DNA of 64,000 bases from assembly GCF_003703835.1 (NCBI RefSeq), contig NZ_RDQR01000005.1:1-64000 (forward strand). Direction: 5' to 3'. Every line of letters begins with the position of its first letter. Position 1 is the stretch's first letter. Origin of the DNA: Auritidibacter ignavus (GTDB taxonomy: Bacteria > Actinomycetota > Actinomycetes > Actinomycetales > Micrococcaceae). The notes under the pieces are model-generated. The model worked only from the letters and a program-made list of their open reading frames with translations. It was not told the origin of the DNA and did no database searches. This document shows positions 1 to 7,655 of this stretch, piece by piece. Made by a program: the position numbers and the translations under genes.

Positions 1-125
1 CCAGTGGAAGCACAAAACTGATCTAAAATCGCTGACTTCTCCGCCTTGGACCCCGTGCGATAATCCCTACGTAATTGCTTGGTGACTTCAATCCGAGCAC
101 TCATCGAGACAATGTCCTTATCCAT
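1..125 (-). CDS. Transposase N-terminus (DDE-integrase type), partial
   Basis: The reverse strand is open from an ATG at 125 (or the internal ATG at 104) to the left edge, giving 41 codons. The stretch starting MSARIEVTKQLRRDYR and ending in a segment like EKSAILDQFCAST resembles the N-terminal helical region of DDE/integrase-core transposases that are common in Actinobacteria, in which a motif of the type 'KGRILDEVVAVTGW' leads into a helix-turn-helix. Only the first fraction of the protein is present, so the catalytic triad cannot be seen and the insertion-sequence family cannot be assigned. The ATG at 104 is the more usual family start. The inverted repeat of the element should lie between 126 and the next gene but cannot be defined without the other end. 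Confidence 0.55.
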   Translation of the reverse strand, partial: MDKDIVSMSARIEVTKQLRRDYRTGSKAEKSAILDQFCAST

Positions 126-218
126 GCGTTCACACTATGGCTTCGCGCTCACGATACGTGAGGCACGACCTGAGCTACGCGCTCAATATCAATAAGGTAC
201 GTCGGGGCCCTTACACAC

Positions 219-770
219 ATGACGCAGATGATTAGACTAATGGGCATGGCCGATGAATCTTCCACGAGCACCGGGGTCTTCACCGAGCTTTACCAACAGC
301 TACCCCACAATCTGTTAGGGCGAGCCTGGTCGCCTGCCGACGGGATGCCGTTGCAGACACTGGCCGAACGGCTGGCTGCTGGACCGATCTCCGCCGAACT
401 GCGCGACGCACATGAGCCGGTTCTCAGCGTCAACGACCTACCGATTTCTCTCGTTGAGTTCTATCTGTGTTTAGGGTCCTGTCCGGAGCTACTGGAAACG
501 ACCCATTTCTTTTTCGACCCGGATGAGTTTTTCATCGTCGATGACCACCTGGTATTTCTCGAAGATGAGGAAGAATCTGCAGCCTGGGGGATCCCCGTCG
601 ATCAGTTACCACTGCCCGACCCGTTGCTCTGGCGACGTACCGTCGGTGCAGACACACCAGATGGTGAAGGTGACTGGCTCTGTGAAGATGGCACGATCTC
701 AGAAGTCGTTACTGACGTCATCACCTGGGCCCTGAGTGATCCCGACGAAGATGCCGAGGACCATGCCTGA
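219..770 (+). CDS. Acidic protein of unknown function
   Basis: A 183-residue soluble protein that I do not recognise. It has no signal peptide or membrane segment and is rich in Asp and Glu, especially in the runs FFFDPDEFFIVDD and FLEDEEESA in the middle and DPDEDAEDHA at the C-terminus. ATG codons at 219, 231, 240 and 246 are all possible starts; none has a strong ribosome binding site. The stop codon overlaps the start of the following HIT gene by 8 bases, so the two are probably translationally coupled. Composition resembles SMI1/KNR4-like or immunity-type acidic proteins, but no motif proves that. It sits directly next to a transposase fragment, so its left flank may have been rearranged. 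Confidence 0.6.
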   Translation: MTQMIRLMGMADESSTSTGVFTELYQQLPHNLLGRAWSPADGMPLQTLAERLAAGPISAELRDAHEPVLSVNDLPISLVEFYLCLGSCPELLETTHFFFDPDEFFIVDDHLVFLEDEEESAAWGIPVDQLPLPDPLLWRRTVGADTPDGEGDWLCEDGTISEVVTDVITWALSDPDEDAEDHA

Positions 771-1281
771 TTTCCACGATGTTCCCCTCACCTCCCATGC
801 CCCAGAGGGTTACGTCTGCCCGTTTTGCGGTTTGGTCTCCGGAGACGTGGCTGATCCCAATAACCGGTGTGAAGCCTCCGATGTCGTCTATCAAGACGAT
901 GATCTGATCGTCTTTGTTGCCGTTGACGGTTTCGGCCCACATAAAGGACACGTCATGATTTCCCCGGCCGAACATTACGAATCACTGTATGTCCTCCCGG
1001 ACCGGGTGCTGACCCGCATTGCCCTGATGGCCCGTGAGGTCGCCCTGGCGATGAAGCGTGCTTGGAATCCGGAGGGCATCTCCACGCGACAGCATAATGA
1101 GCCGGCCGGCAACCAACATGTCTGGCACTACCACCTCCACATTTTCCCGCGCTACTCCGACGACAGCCTGTATCGTCAGCTCCGTCAGCCGGTCGAAGTA
1201 GCTGACCGCCAGCGCATCGCCGAGGGCCTACGCCCGCATCTCAATGCCTCGGCCACCCGGTTGAACCTGGCCTGCTCCTGA
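763..1281 (+). CDS. HIT family nucleotide hydrolase/transferase
   Basis: A 172-residue histidine-triad protein. The HIT signature is clear at residues 122-126 (HYHLHIF), where the middle histidine is the expected nucleophile for hydrolysis or transfer of the alpha-phosphate of a nucleotide. A CPFC pair at residues 19-22 is typical of the zinc-binding subset of HIT proteins, and GHVMISPAEHY precedes the helix. The ATG at 763 gives an 8-base overlap with the upstream stop (ATGCCTGA), an arrangement repeated elsewhere in this window; alternative in-frame starts are 751 (ATG) and 736 (GTG). The natural substrate is not predictable; known relatives act on adenosine phosphoramidate or Ap4A-type dinucleotides. 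Confidence 0.85.
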   Translation: MPDFHDVPLTSHAPEGYVCPFCGLVSGDVADPNNRCEASDVVYQDDDLIVFVAVDGFGPHKGHVMISPAEHYESLYVLPDRVLTRIALMAREVALAMKRAWNPEGISTRQHNEPAGNQHVWHYHLHIFPRYSDDSLYRQLRQPVEVADRQRIAEGLRPHLNASATRLNLACS

Positions 1282-1316
1282 CTCGTGCTCCCTGGCGTCA
1301 CCGGCTGACAGCCACC

Positions 1317-1342
1317 TGTGGACAGCGGTGTCCTTATCCACA
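1317..1342. promoter_or_regulatory. Inverted pair of DnaA-box-like 9-mers
   Basis: In the gap between the HIT gene and the HNH gene, TTATCCACA lies at 1334-1342 on the plus strand and CTGTCCACA on the minus strand at 1317-1325. The first equals the classical DnaA box and the second differs at one base from the actinobacterial form TTGTCCACA. They also form a 7-bp inverted repeat (CTGTGGA/TCCACAG). Two boxes alone do not make an origin; they could be a DnaA-titration or promoter site, or chance. Confidence 0.3.
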
Positions 1343-1454
1343 GTTGCTCCTGAGCGAGTCCTCCCGATGCCGGAGACGGTTCTAGTCTGGGTGCAACAAA
1401 CGGGTCACGCCTCGCACGTTGACCAGATCCTCGACCACGACCAGGCGGTGTGTC

Positions 1455-3236
1455 ATGGCAAAAACGCAGAATTTCCAGGCTAACCAAAGCCAGGGGCCAG
1501 ATTGGAAAAGTTGGTTTGTCGACACCGAGGGGGCCCCGAGTGTCAGTCTGGGCGAGTTACTAACCACCATCGAGCACCTCGTCTTGCTGGCCTCAGAACA
1601 AGCGAAAAACCCCAGCGTCTCGGCACAACTGGCGCACTTCGGAACGGAACCGGCCACAGATTGGAACACCCTGTGGGCGAGCGCGGAACGGGTAGCCGAT
1701 GATCCGGTGCAGTCACGAGTTATCACCCCACCGAAAGATCTGGACAATGCGTTGCCAGAGATGCACCATCGGCTGGAGAAGATCTCGTATCTTTGCGACG
1801 CCATCAAGACCGGACTCACGCAGGTGACCCAGCACGCTTTAGAAACCAGTGTCGATCGCCAGAGACTACTTGGCATACCAGAACAGCAGACAGGGATAAC
1901 TCAGGTCCGACGGTATCTCAGCCAAACACTCGGTGTTGCCGGAACCGAGGCCTCAAAACGTTCTCGGCGAGCGGATCTGCTCGAACCGAGCCCGGCCCGA
2001 TTAGGACGACCCCCTTCTGCTCCTGTCCTTCCGCTCTTGGCGCGATCTTTTCACGCCGGTCGGGTACCCACAGCCAACGTTGATCGGCTGGTGCGGCTGA
2101 TTTACGACGTGCGGACATACGGCCAGCAGACAGCCACTGATCCGGAACTGGTACACCGGGTGATCGAGGCGGTCGAACCAGAACTGGTGGAATCCGCACA
2201 AACCGTGAACCCCGCCGTCTTCGCTAAGATGTGCCGGCGATGGTTGCACACCATAGCATCCACGATCGATCAGGACGGGCCAGAACCTGCCGAAGTGCTA
2301 TCTCCCCGGACGGAACAACGCCTTTGGGTTACCAAACGATCCGACCGTGGCGTTGATTTTGGTGGCACCGTTTTCGGGCTGGGCGCCGAACTGTTGCTGA
2401 CACTAGACGCTGCAGCTAATCAATTCGCTCACGCTACCGGGGGCGGTATTCAGCAACGCCTGGAATTCCCCGAACAACCAGATTCCATTCCCCACCCCAT
2501 CCGCACCGCATTGCGCGTTGCGTTCCCAACTTTGGATCCAAACACGGTTATGGTCGATGACCGCCACGGCAACACCCTGACTGCGCATCACCATACGTGG
2601 TTCGATACACGCAAACGCACCCGACGGACCTTGGATGTGGTGGTAGCAGCACTCTTGGCAGCTGTCGGGCTCAACGCCGAAACCAACGGCCTCCCCCGCC
2701 ACCGGGGTAGCTCAACCAGAATTTTGACCCTGATGGATTACCAGTCGCTACTGGCCACCTACCGCAACCATCACAACGCACCACACAGGGTGCCTACTGT
2801 CATGGCGGAACAACGCGTAAGCCAGGGCCAGTTCCTGGGGCCACTATCTGCAGCGGAACTGCGGATCGCCAGTTGTGAGGCAGAACTCATTCCCGTGGTG
2901 TTCGGTGGTCGTTCGGAGGTTTTAGATATCGGGCGGGCTCGGCGTCAGTTTTCGCTCAAGCAGTATCAGGCCGTGGTTGCTCGAGATCGAGGGTGTACCG
3001 TTCCGGGGTGCACGATCCCGGCCCTATGGTGCCAAATCCATCATTGTCAGCCGTGGAGTCACGGGGGTTCAACCGCGGTGGATAATGCCATTCTGGTCTG
3101 CGCAGCCCACCACGCCGATCTCCATCACGGCACGTGGCGATTCGTCGCGCTCGATCACCACGGCGCGTGGTTTATTCCAGCCCCGTGGGTAAATCCGGAC
3201 TCCACCCCGCAGCGAAATCGCTATTGGAAACACTAG
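1455..3236 (+). CDS. DUF222 / HNH endonuclease domain protein
   Basis: A 593-residue protein of the actinobacterial 13E12-repeat type. The N-terminal half is the helical DUF222 region. The C-terminal end, about residues 512-560, is an HNH nuclease module: RDRGCTVPGC, then WCQIHHCQPWSHGG, then DNAILVCAAHHADLHHG. The paired Cys residues and the HH/N/H pattern are the metal-binding and catalytic elements. These proteins are frequent and multicopy in Actinobacteria; their role is unproven and mobility-related or DNA-processing functions have been suggested. ATG at 1455 is preferred to an upstream TTG at 1419. Its stop codon is inside a hairpin shared with the convergent gene downstream. Confidence 0.85.
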   Translation: MAKTQNFQANQSQGPDWKSWFVDTEGAPSVSLGELLTTIEHLVLLASEQAKNPSVSAQLAHFGTEPATDWNTLWASAERVADDPVQSRVITPPKDLDNALPEMHHRLEKISYLCDAIKTGLTQVTQHALETSVDRQRLLGIPEQQTGITQVRRYLSQTLGVAGTEASKRSRRADLLEPSPARLGRPPSAPVLPLLARSFHAGRVPTANVDRLVRLIYDVRTYGQQTATDPELVHRVIEAVEPELVESAQTVNPAVFAKMCRRWLHTIASTIDQDGPEPAEVLSPRTEQRLWVTKRSDRGVDFGGTVFGLGAELLLTLDAAANQFAHATGGGIQQRLEFPEQPDSIPHPIRTALRVAFPTLDPNTVMVDDRHGNTLTAHHHTWFDTRKRTRRTLDVVVAALLAAVGLNAETNGLPRHRGSSTRILTLMDYQSLLATYRNHHNAPHRVPTVMAEQRVSQGQFLGPLSAAELRIASCEAELIPVVFGGRSEVLDIGRARRQFSLKQYQAVVARDRGCTVPGCTIPALWCQIHHCQPWSHGGSTAVDNAILVCAAHHADLHHGTWRFVALDHHGAWFIPAPWVNPDSTPQRNRYWKH

Positions 3237-3253
3237 CCTTCTAGGCTAGTTTT
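3232..3253. terminator. Bidirectional hairpin holding both stop codons
   Basis: A perfect 8-bp stem (ACTAGCCT at 3232-3239, AGGCTAGT at 3243-3250) with a 3-base loop is followed by TTT on the plus strand. The TAG of the HNH gene (3234-3236) is in the left arm and the TAG of the polyprenyl synthase gene (3246-3248) is in the right arm. It is a compact terminator for two convergent genes. Confidence 0.75.
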
Positions 3254-4298
3254 GGCGCTCCACGACGTAGTGGGCAAAAGCAATCAGGGCTTGTTTAATC
3301 GGAGAGTCGTCGAGGTTTTCGATAGATTCCAAAGCCTTACGCTCCCAGACCCGGGTCAGTTCCCACGCCCGCTCAAGCACCGGGTGCGTGGCGATGGCTT
3401 CCAAGGCCTGGTTAACCTGTTCTTGGGTGTCCAGCGGACCATCAATCAAAGCCACAGCTTGCTGTGCCGACTGATCACCCTCCGCAGCTACCTGACGCAG
3501 CAGCAGGGTCGGCAAAGTCGGGACGCGTTCTTTCAGATCAGTGCCGGGGACCTTTCCTGATTTCTCACCTGGAGAGACCAGATCAATAATGTCATCGGCC
3601 AGCTGGAATGCCATGCCAACGTTATGACCGTAGTTGCGCATCATGGCCACGACCTCGGACGAGCACCCGCCGAGCAACGCGCCAATGTGCGCGGTGGTAG
3701 CAATCAGAGAAGCGGTCTTACCATCAATCACCGCCAGGTAATGATCCAACCGATCTTGGTCTGCGCGCGGTCCGACAGTCTCCCACATCTGGCCCATGAC
3801 CAAACTTTCAAAGGTTTGGGCATGGACCCGGATCACTTCCGCGCTCATCTGCGACATTCGCATCGACGCGCGGGCAAAGATCAGGTCACCGGCCAAAATG
3901 GCCAAAGAGTTATTCCACTGCTTATGTGCTGCCGGCACCCCACGACGCATATCGGCTTCATCCATCACATCATCGTGATAAAGCGTCGCTAAATGGGTCA
4001 GTTCCAACGCCACCGCGGCACTTCGAATGTTCTCTGACGGGGCATGAACTTGACCGTTGGCAACTCCGGGATCGGCCAACATGCTGGCCAGCACCGCCAG
4101 CAGGGGACGTAACCGTTTTCCGCCCGCATCGAGCAGGTGTCGGGTGGTTGCTTCAGCGAGCTCATCTGCATTGCGCAACGCCTCAGCAAGTTCCTCTTCA
4201 ATGGCGCTGAGAGACTCGACGAGCACCGCCACCAGGTCAGGGTAGTCGTCTAGTACCGAGAAGCCTGCCGGTAATGAAGCAATGGATGGTTCGGTCAC
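3246..4298 (-). CDS. Polyprenyl diphosphate synthase (menaquinone side chain)
   Basis: A 350-residue trans-isoprenyl diphosphate synthase. The first aspartate-rich motif is DDVMD at residues 109-113 and the second is DDIID at 235-239, both binding the Mg-diphosphate of the substrates; GGKRLRP at 59-65 is the conserved isopentenyl-diphosphate-binding start of the fold. The enzyme elongates farnesyl or geranylgeranyl diphosphate to a long all-trans chain. The divergent isochorismate synthase gene and the men genes beyond it indicate that the product is the menaquinone tail, so heptaprenyl to nonaprenyl chain length (HepT/IspB type) is likely, but length cannot be read from the sequence. The stop codon lies in the shared terminator. 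A palindrome lies upstream between it and menF. Confidence 0.88.
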   Translation of the reverse strand: MTEPSIASLPAGFSVLDDYPDLVAVLVESLSAIEEELAEALRNADELAEATTRHLLDAGGKRLRPLLAVLASMLADPGVANGQVHAPSENIRSAAVALELTHLATLYHDDVMDEADMRRGVPAAHKQWNNSLAILAGDLIFARASMRMSQMSAEVIRVHAQTFESLVMGQMWETVGPRADQDRLDHYLAVIDGKTASLIATTAHIGALLGGCSSEVVAMMRNYGHNVGMAFQLADDIIDLVSPGEKSGKVPGTDLKERVPTLPTLLLRQVAAEGDQSAQQAVALIDGPLDTQEQVNQALEAIATHPVLERAWELTRVWERKALESIENLDDSPIKQALIAFAHYVVERQN

Positions 4299-4366
4299 TC
4301 GTTCAACCCTATCCCATGCGTTGAGATTGTTGGCACTTGGTCAGTCCACATGTCGCGAACGGTTCT

Positions 4367-4386
4367 GTCTGGAGTATACTCCGGAC
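4367..4386. promoter_or_regulatory. Near-perfect 20-bp palindrome, candidate operator
   Basis: GTCTGGAGTATACTCCGGAC has only one mismatched pair (T4370 against G4383); its core GGAGTATACTCC is a perfect 12-bp palindrome. It lies in the 190-base gap between the divergent polyprenyl synthase gene and menF, about 70 bases from the polyprenyl synthase start and about 100 bases from the menF start, where one dimeric regulator could control both directions. GTATACT also resembles a -10 element. Confidence 0.5.
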
Positions 4387-4488
4387 ATCCTCGGACCCGA
4401 TGTGACGAACACCTCCGGGGATGGTCGATCACCGTCCAGACCGTGAGCTGATTACCGGTGCATAGAATCCGGTATCTTGAAAGATGCC

Positions 4489-5892
4489 ATGCTTTATACT
4501 CTGTCTGTTGCGATCGACCCCGCCGAGTTTTCCTCTGATCTGTCTGCCTTATTAGCCACGGATGTTTCGGCCGCTTGGGTGCGTGAGGGCTACGGCACCG
4601 TCGGGTGGGGCATCACCGCCCAGCACCACACCAATGATGCGCAACGGTTTCAGAGTTTAGCGTCGTGGTGGTCTCAGCAAGCACACACCCCGGCACCTGG
4701 TACCCACTACCCAGTCCCCCGTACCCCGGGCTTATCATTGGGGATGATCCCCCCGCGGGCGATGATTTCTGCCACCTTCGATGCCCGCTCGGCCACCGAC
4801 ACCGTTGCACTCGTTCCAGAAGTCCTGTTGATTCATACGCCTGGAATAAGCACACTGGTGTGGCAACTTGATGACTCAGATTCACGTCTGAATCAAGGCT
4901 CACAATTCAGCCTATCGATAGAGCAACTCCGTGCCCGGTGGCGTGAGCTACAGGGCGCAGCCCACCTGCCGATACAGACGCCCGAGGGCTGGTCGGCAAC
5001 CCGTGACGCCGAGACCGTCTCGGCGTCACGTATCAGCCGCGGAACGTTCCGGACCGCTGTGGGCCGGGCCCTGGACCACCTTGAGACCACGAACCTGGAC
5101 AAGGTGGTATTAAGTCGGGACCTGGTGGTGGTCTCGCGGTCTGAGGGCTTCCGCCTACCCACGACTGCCTCCGCACTGGCTCAAAATTATCCGCAAGCGT
5201 GGACCTATCTGATCGATGGGCTGGTAGGCGCTACCCCCGAATTACTGGTGGGCCGGACCCATGGACGGATGACCGCACGGGTCCTGGCTGGAACGCTGTC
5301 CCGACAACAGGTCGAGTCCCTGGCTCAGACGTCAGCCGAACCGGTCGATGTGAGCCGGGAGCTTTTGGAGGATCGTAAACAGCGATTTGAGCACCAGGCT
5401 GCTGTGGAGTCCCTGTTAGGTCGGCTCCGCCCACTGGCTGAGACAGTGCAGGCCGATACCACGCCCTACATTCTCGAGTTACCCAATGTATGGCATCTGG
5501 CCACTGATATCAGCGCGACGATGACGGAAAACACCTCGGTACTGGACCTGGTCGAGATCTTTCATCCCACCGCGGCTGTCAATGGTGTGCCGACCGCTGA
5601 GGCCCGCGACGTCATCCACGATCTGGAATACCGTGCTCACGGTCTCGATCGCGGGCGCTATGCCGGGCCGGTGGGCTGGTGTGATGCCACCGGAGACGGT
5701 GAGTTCGGTATTGCACTTCGTGGCGGGGTGCAAGAAACCGCCCAAACCATGCGACTCTTTGCCGGTGGCGGGATTGTGCCTGGATCCGTTCCCGATCAGG
5801 AATTAGAGGAGACGACCGCAAAGCTAGAACCTATGTTGCAGGCTCTGGGTGTCAAGCTTCGAGACAGCACATCGAGACCTACACAAAACTAG
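4489..5892 (+). CDS. menF: Isochorismate synthase MenF
   Basis: A chorismate-binding enzyme of 467 residues that converts chorismate to isochorismate, the first step of menaquinone synthesis. The C-terminal chorismate-binding domain carries LDKVVLSRDLVV, then ATPELLVGR, LAGTLSR, the LPNVWHLATDI segment, FHPTAAVNGVPTAEA, and the final GWCDATGDGEFGIALRGG and AGGGIVPGSVPDQELEET motifs that position Mg and substrate. The start is either ATG 4489 or TTG 4477. It is convergent with menD; the last 14 bases of the two genes overlap. A 29-base palindrome at 5002-5030 is inside the coding region and encodes a linker just before the catalytic domain. Salicylate-type synthases share the fold, but the men context favours MenF. 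Confidence 0.9.
   Translation: MLYTLSVAIDPAEFSSDLSALLATDVSAAWVREGYGTVGWGITAQHHTNDAQRFQSLASWWSQQAHTPAPGTHYPVPRTPGLSLGMIPPRAMISATFDARSATDTVALVPEVLLIHTPGISTLVWQLDDSDSRLNQGSQFSLSIEQLRARWRELQGAAHLPIQTPEGWSATRDAETVSASRISRGTFRTAVGRALDHLETTNLDKVVLSRDLVVVSRSEGFRLPTTASALAQNYPQAWTYLIDGLVGATPELLVGRTHGRMTARVLAGTLSRQQVESLAQTSAEPVDVSRELLEDRKQRFEHQAAVESLLGRLRPLAETVQADTTPYILELPNVWHLATDISATMTENTSVLDLVEIFHPTAAVNGVPTAEARDVIHDLEYRAHGLDRGRYAGPVGWCDATGDGEFGIALRGGVQETAQTMRLFAGGGIVPGSVPDQELEETTAKLEPMLQALGVKLRDSTSRPTQN
5002..5030. repeat. 29-base palindrome inside menF
   Basis: Arms of 14 bases (CGTGACGCCGAGAC and its exact reverse complement) flank a single central C at 5016. Because of the symmetry, both strands can encode RDAETVSASR. 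In menF it encodes the stretch RDAETVSASR at about residues 172-181, between the N-terminal subdomain and the chorismate-binding core. Confidence 0.8.
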
Positions 5893-7645
5893 CCCGTACC
5901 GCTTCCTGGACTGCCTTCCGGGTGCTGGGACGTAGCTCGCGATCGGAACGGACCTCGATCACGCGACGTCCCGTGGTGGGTTCTGCCAGCAACGACATCA
6001 GCTGAAACTCGTTGTTGATCAGCTGGTAGTCGATGTCAAAGGCTTGAGATAGCGCGGAAATGTCGGTGCGGTGCGGCGTCCCAAAGAAACGTTCGACAAC
6101 CGGGGACATCCCGGGATACTGGGCCACCTGGCCGTGTTCCAGACCGGCGAAGATGGCCCCACCGGTGTCGTTGATGACGACGATGTCCAGATCCGGCTCG
6201 GTTTCTAACGACCCGAGAGCCAGGGAGTCATAGAGGAAAGTCAAGTCTCCGCACAACACCACCGTGCGAAGATCGGTGGCCAAAGCAATTCCTGAGGCCA
6301 CCGAAAGAGTCCCGTCGATTCCGGCCAGCCCCCGATTGGCGTAAATGGTGGAGTGCGGGGTGAACGGCGGTCGCCAGGCGATGTCGATATCGCGGATCAC
6401 CGAGGAGGACCCGATCACAAGGTTTCCGCGAGCGGTGGCGGCCACGACTTGGGCTGCCCGCATGGCGGTCAGTGCGGACCATTCGCGGTGCCGGTCCTCG
6501 GCAACCTGTTCCAACGCTGATTCAATTCGAGCTTGGGCGTGGTTGGAAGCCGCTTGCCAGGCGGCCAACCATCCGGGTGCTCCTTGGCCGGCGAAGCGTG
6601 CCAGCTGGGGGAGCTCTTTAATCATGGTTTCCCGCCGGCGGGAGCGGTGGAACCATCCGACCGGGCGGGGCAAATACATGGCAGCTTTCACATCGGGCCG
6701 TTTCAACAGCGCGGCAATTTGTCGCGACAGGGTGGGGCGTCCGAAAATGACGGCGTGAGAAATATGTTCAGCCAGCGGGTGAGCGTCCTGACCGGCGCTG
6801 GTGCCCAGCAGGAGCGGGTAGCCGGCGACCGCATTACGTCCGTAGCGGGCATTTGAGCTGGGCTCGGCGAACAGCGGCAGTCCGAGTGCGTGAGCAAATT
6901 CGGCGGCAACGGGGCCGGCTGTATGCCCGGCGATGACCACACTGTGGTGTTCGGGTAGCTCGGAAACATCCAGCGTATGTTGCCGTATCAGAGCCCGACC
7001 GGGGTCGTGGTCTCTGGGATCCCATTGTTCGTCGGCAATCCGGTGAACCAGTGGCAGTGGTCCGGTCGCGAAATCGGTCGGGGCAAGGCTATCCGGGCTC
7101 GGGACCAGCGGCTCACGGAACCTGAGGTTTAGATGGACCGGTCCGGCCGGTTCCGAGGCGGTCCCGGTACTCAGGGATACCATGGCCTTCACGGTGGCTC
7201 GCAGGCTGGCGGGATCGTAGTCTTCGGAGTCGATCGTCACGCTCGCGCGGGCATGGACACCGAAAATATTGCGCTGATCGGTGGTCTGGTTTGCCCCGGT
7301 TCCCTGCAGTTCGGCGGGACGATCTGCAGTCAGAGCAATAAGTGCCACGTCGGCGTGGGCGGCTTCCATCACCGCCGGCATCAGGTTGCCAACCGCCGTC
7401 CCAGAGGTGGTCAGGACCGCTGCCGGGGCACCAGAACCAAGGCTGAGCCCCAAGGCAGTATGAGCTGCTGCCCGTTCATCAACGCGAACGTAGAGCTTGA
7501 ACCCTTCCAGATGGGAGGCCTCGGCCAAGGCATAAACCATTGGGGCCGAACGAGAGCCGGGCCCGATCACGACGTGACGAACACCCGCCTGTTGCAAAGT
7601 ACCAACAATGGTGCGCGCGGTCAGCATGGAGTCCATGCTCACCAT
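5879..7645 (-). CDS. menD: SEPHCHC synthase MenD
   Basis: A 588-residue thiamine-diphosphate enzyme that condenses isochorismate with 2-oxoglutarate to give 2-succinyl-5-enolpyruvyl-6-hydroxy-3-cyclohexene-1-carboxylate. The N-terminal Pyr domain begins ARTIVGTLQQAGVRHVVIGPGSRSAP and contains VDERAAAHTALGLSLGSG, with the glutamate that activates the cofactor. The C-terminal PP domain contains NRGLAGIDGTLSVASGIALA and the GDLTFLYDSLALGSLE..DIVVINDTGGAIFAGLEH block that binds Mg and diphosphate. ATG at 7645 is chosen over a longer reading frame because the extra 74 residues are unlike the family. It starts 10 bases after the menC stop and is probably cotranscribed with it. Confidence 0.93.
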   Translation of the reverse strand: MVSMDSMLTARTIVGTLQQAGVRHVVIGPGSRSAPMVYALAEASHLEGFKLYVRVDERAAAHTALGLSLGSGAPAAVLTTSGTAVGNLMPAVMEAAHADVALIALTADRPAELQGTGANQTTDQRNIFGVHARASVTIDSEDYDPASLRATVKAMVSLSTGTASEPAGPVHLNLRFREPLVPSPDSLAPTDFATGPLPLVHRIADEQWDPRDHDPGRALIRQHTLDVSELPEHHSVVIAGHTAGPVAAEFAHALGLPLFAEPSSNARYGRNAVAGYPLLLGTSAGQDAHPLAEHISHAVIFGRPTLSRQIAALLKRPDVKAAMYLPRPVGWFHRSRRRETMIKELPQLARFAGQGAPGWLAAWQAASNHAQARIESALEQVAEDRHREWSALTAMRAAQVVAATARGNLVIGSSSVIRDIDIAWRPPFTPHSTIYANRGLAGIDGTLSVASGIALATDLRTVVLCGDLTFLYDSLALGSLETEPDLDIVVINDTGGAIFAGLEHGQVAQYPGMSPVVERFFGTPHRTDISALSQAFDIDYQLINNEFQLMSLLAEPTTGRRVIEVRSDRELRPSTRKAVQEAVRASFV

Positions 7646-7655
7646 GGTAGACCGA

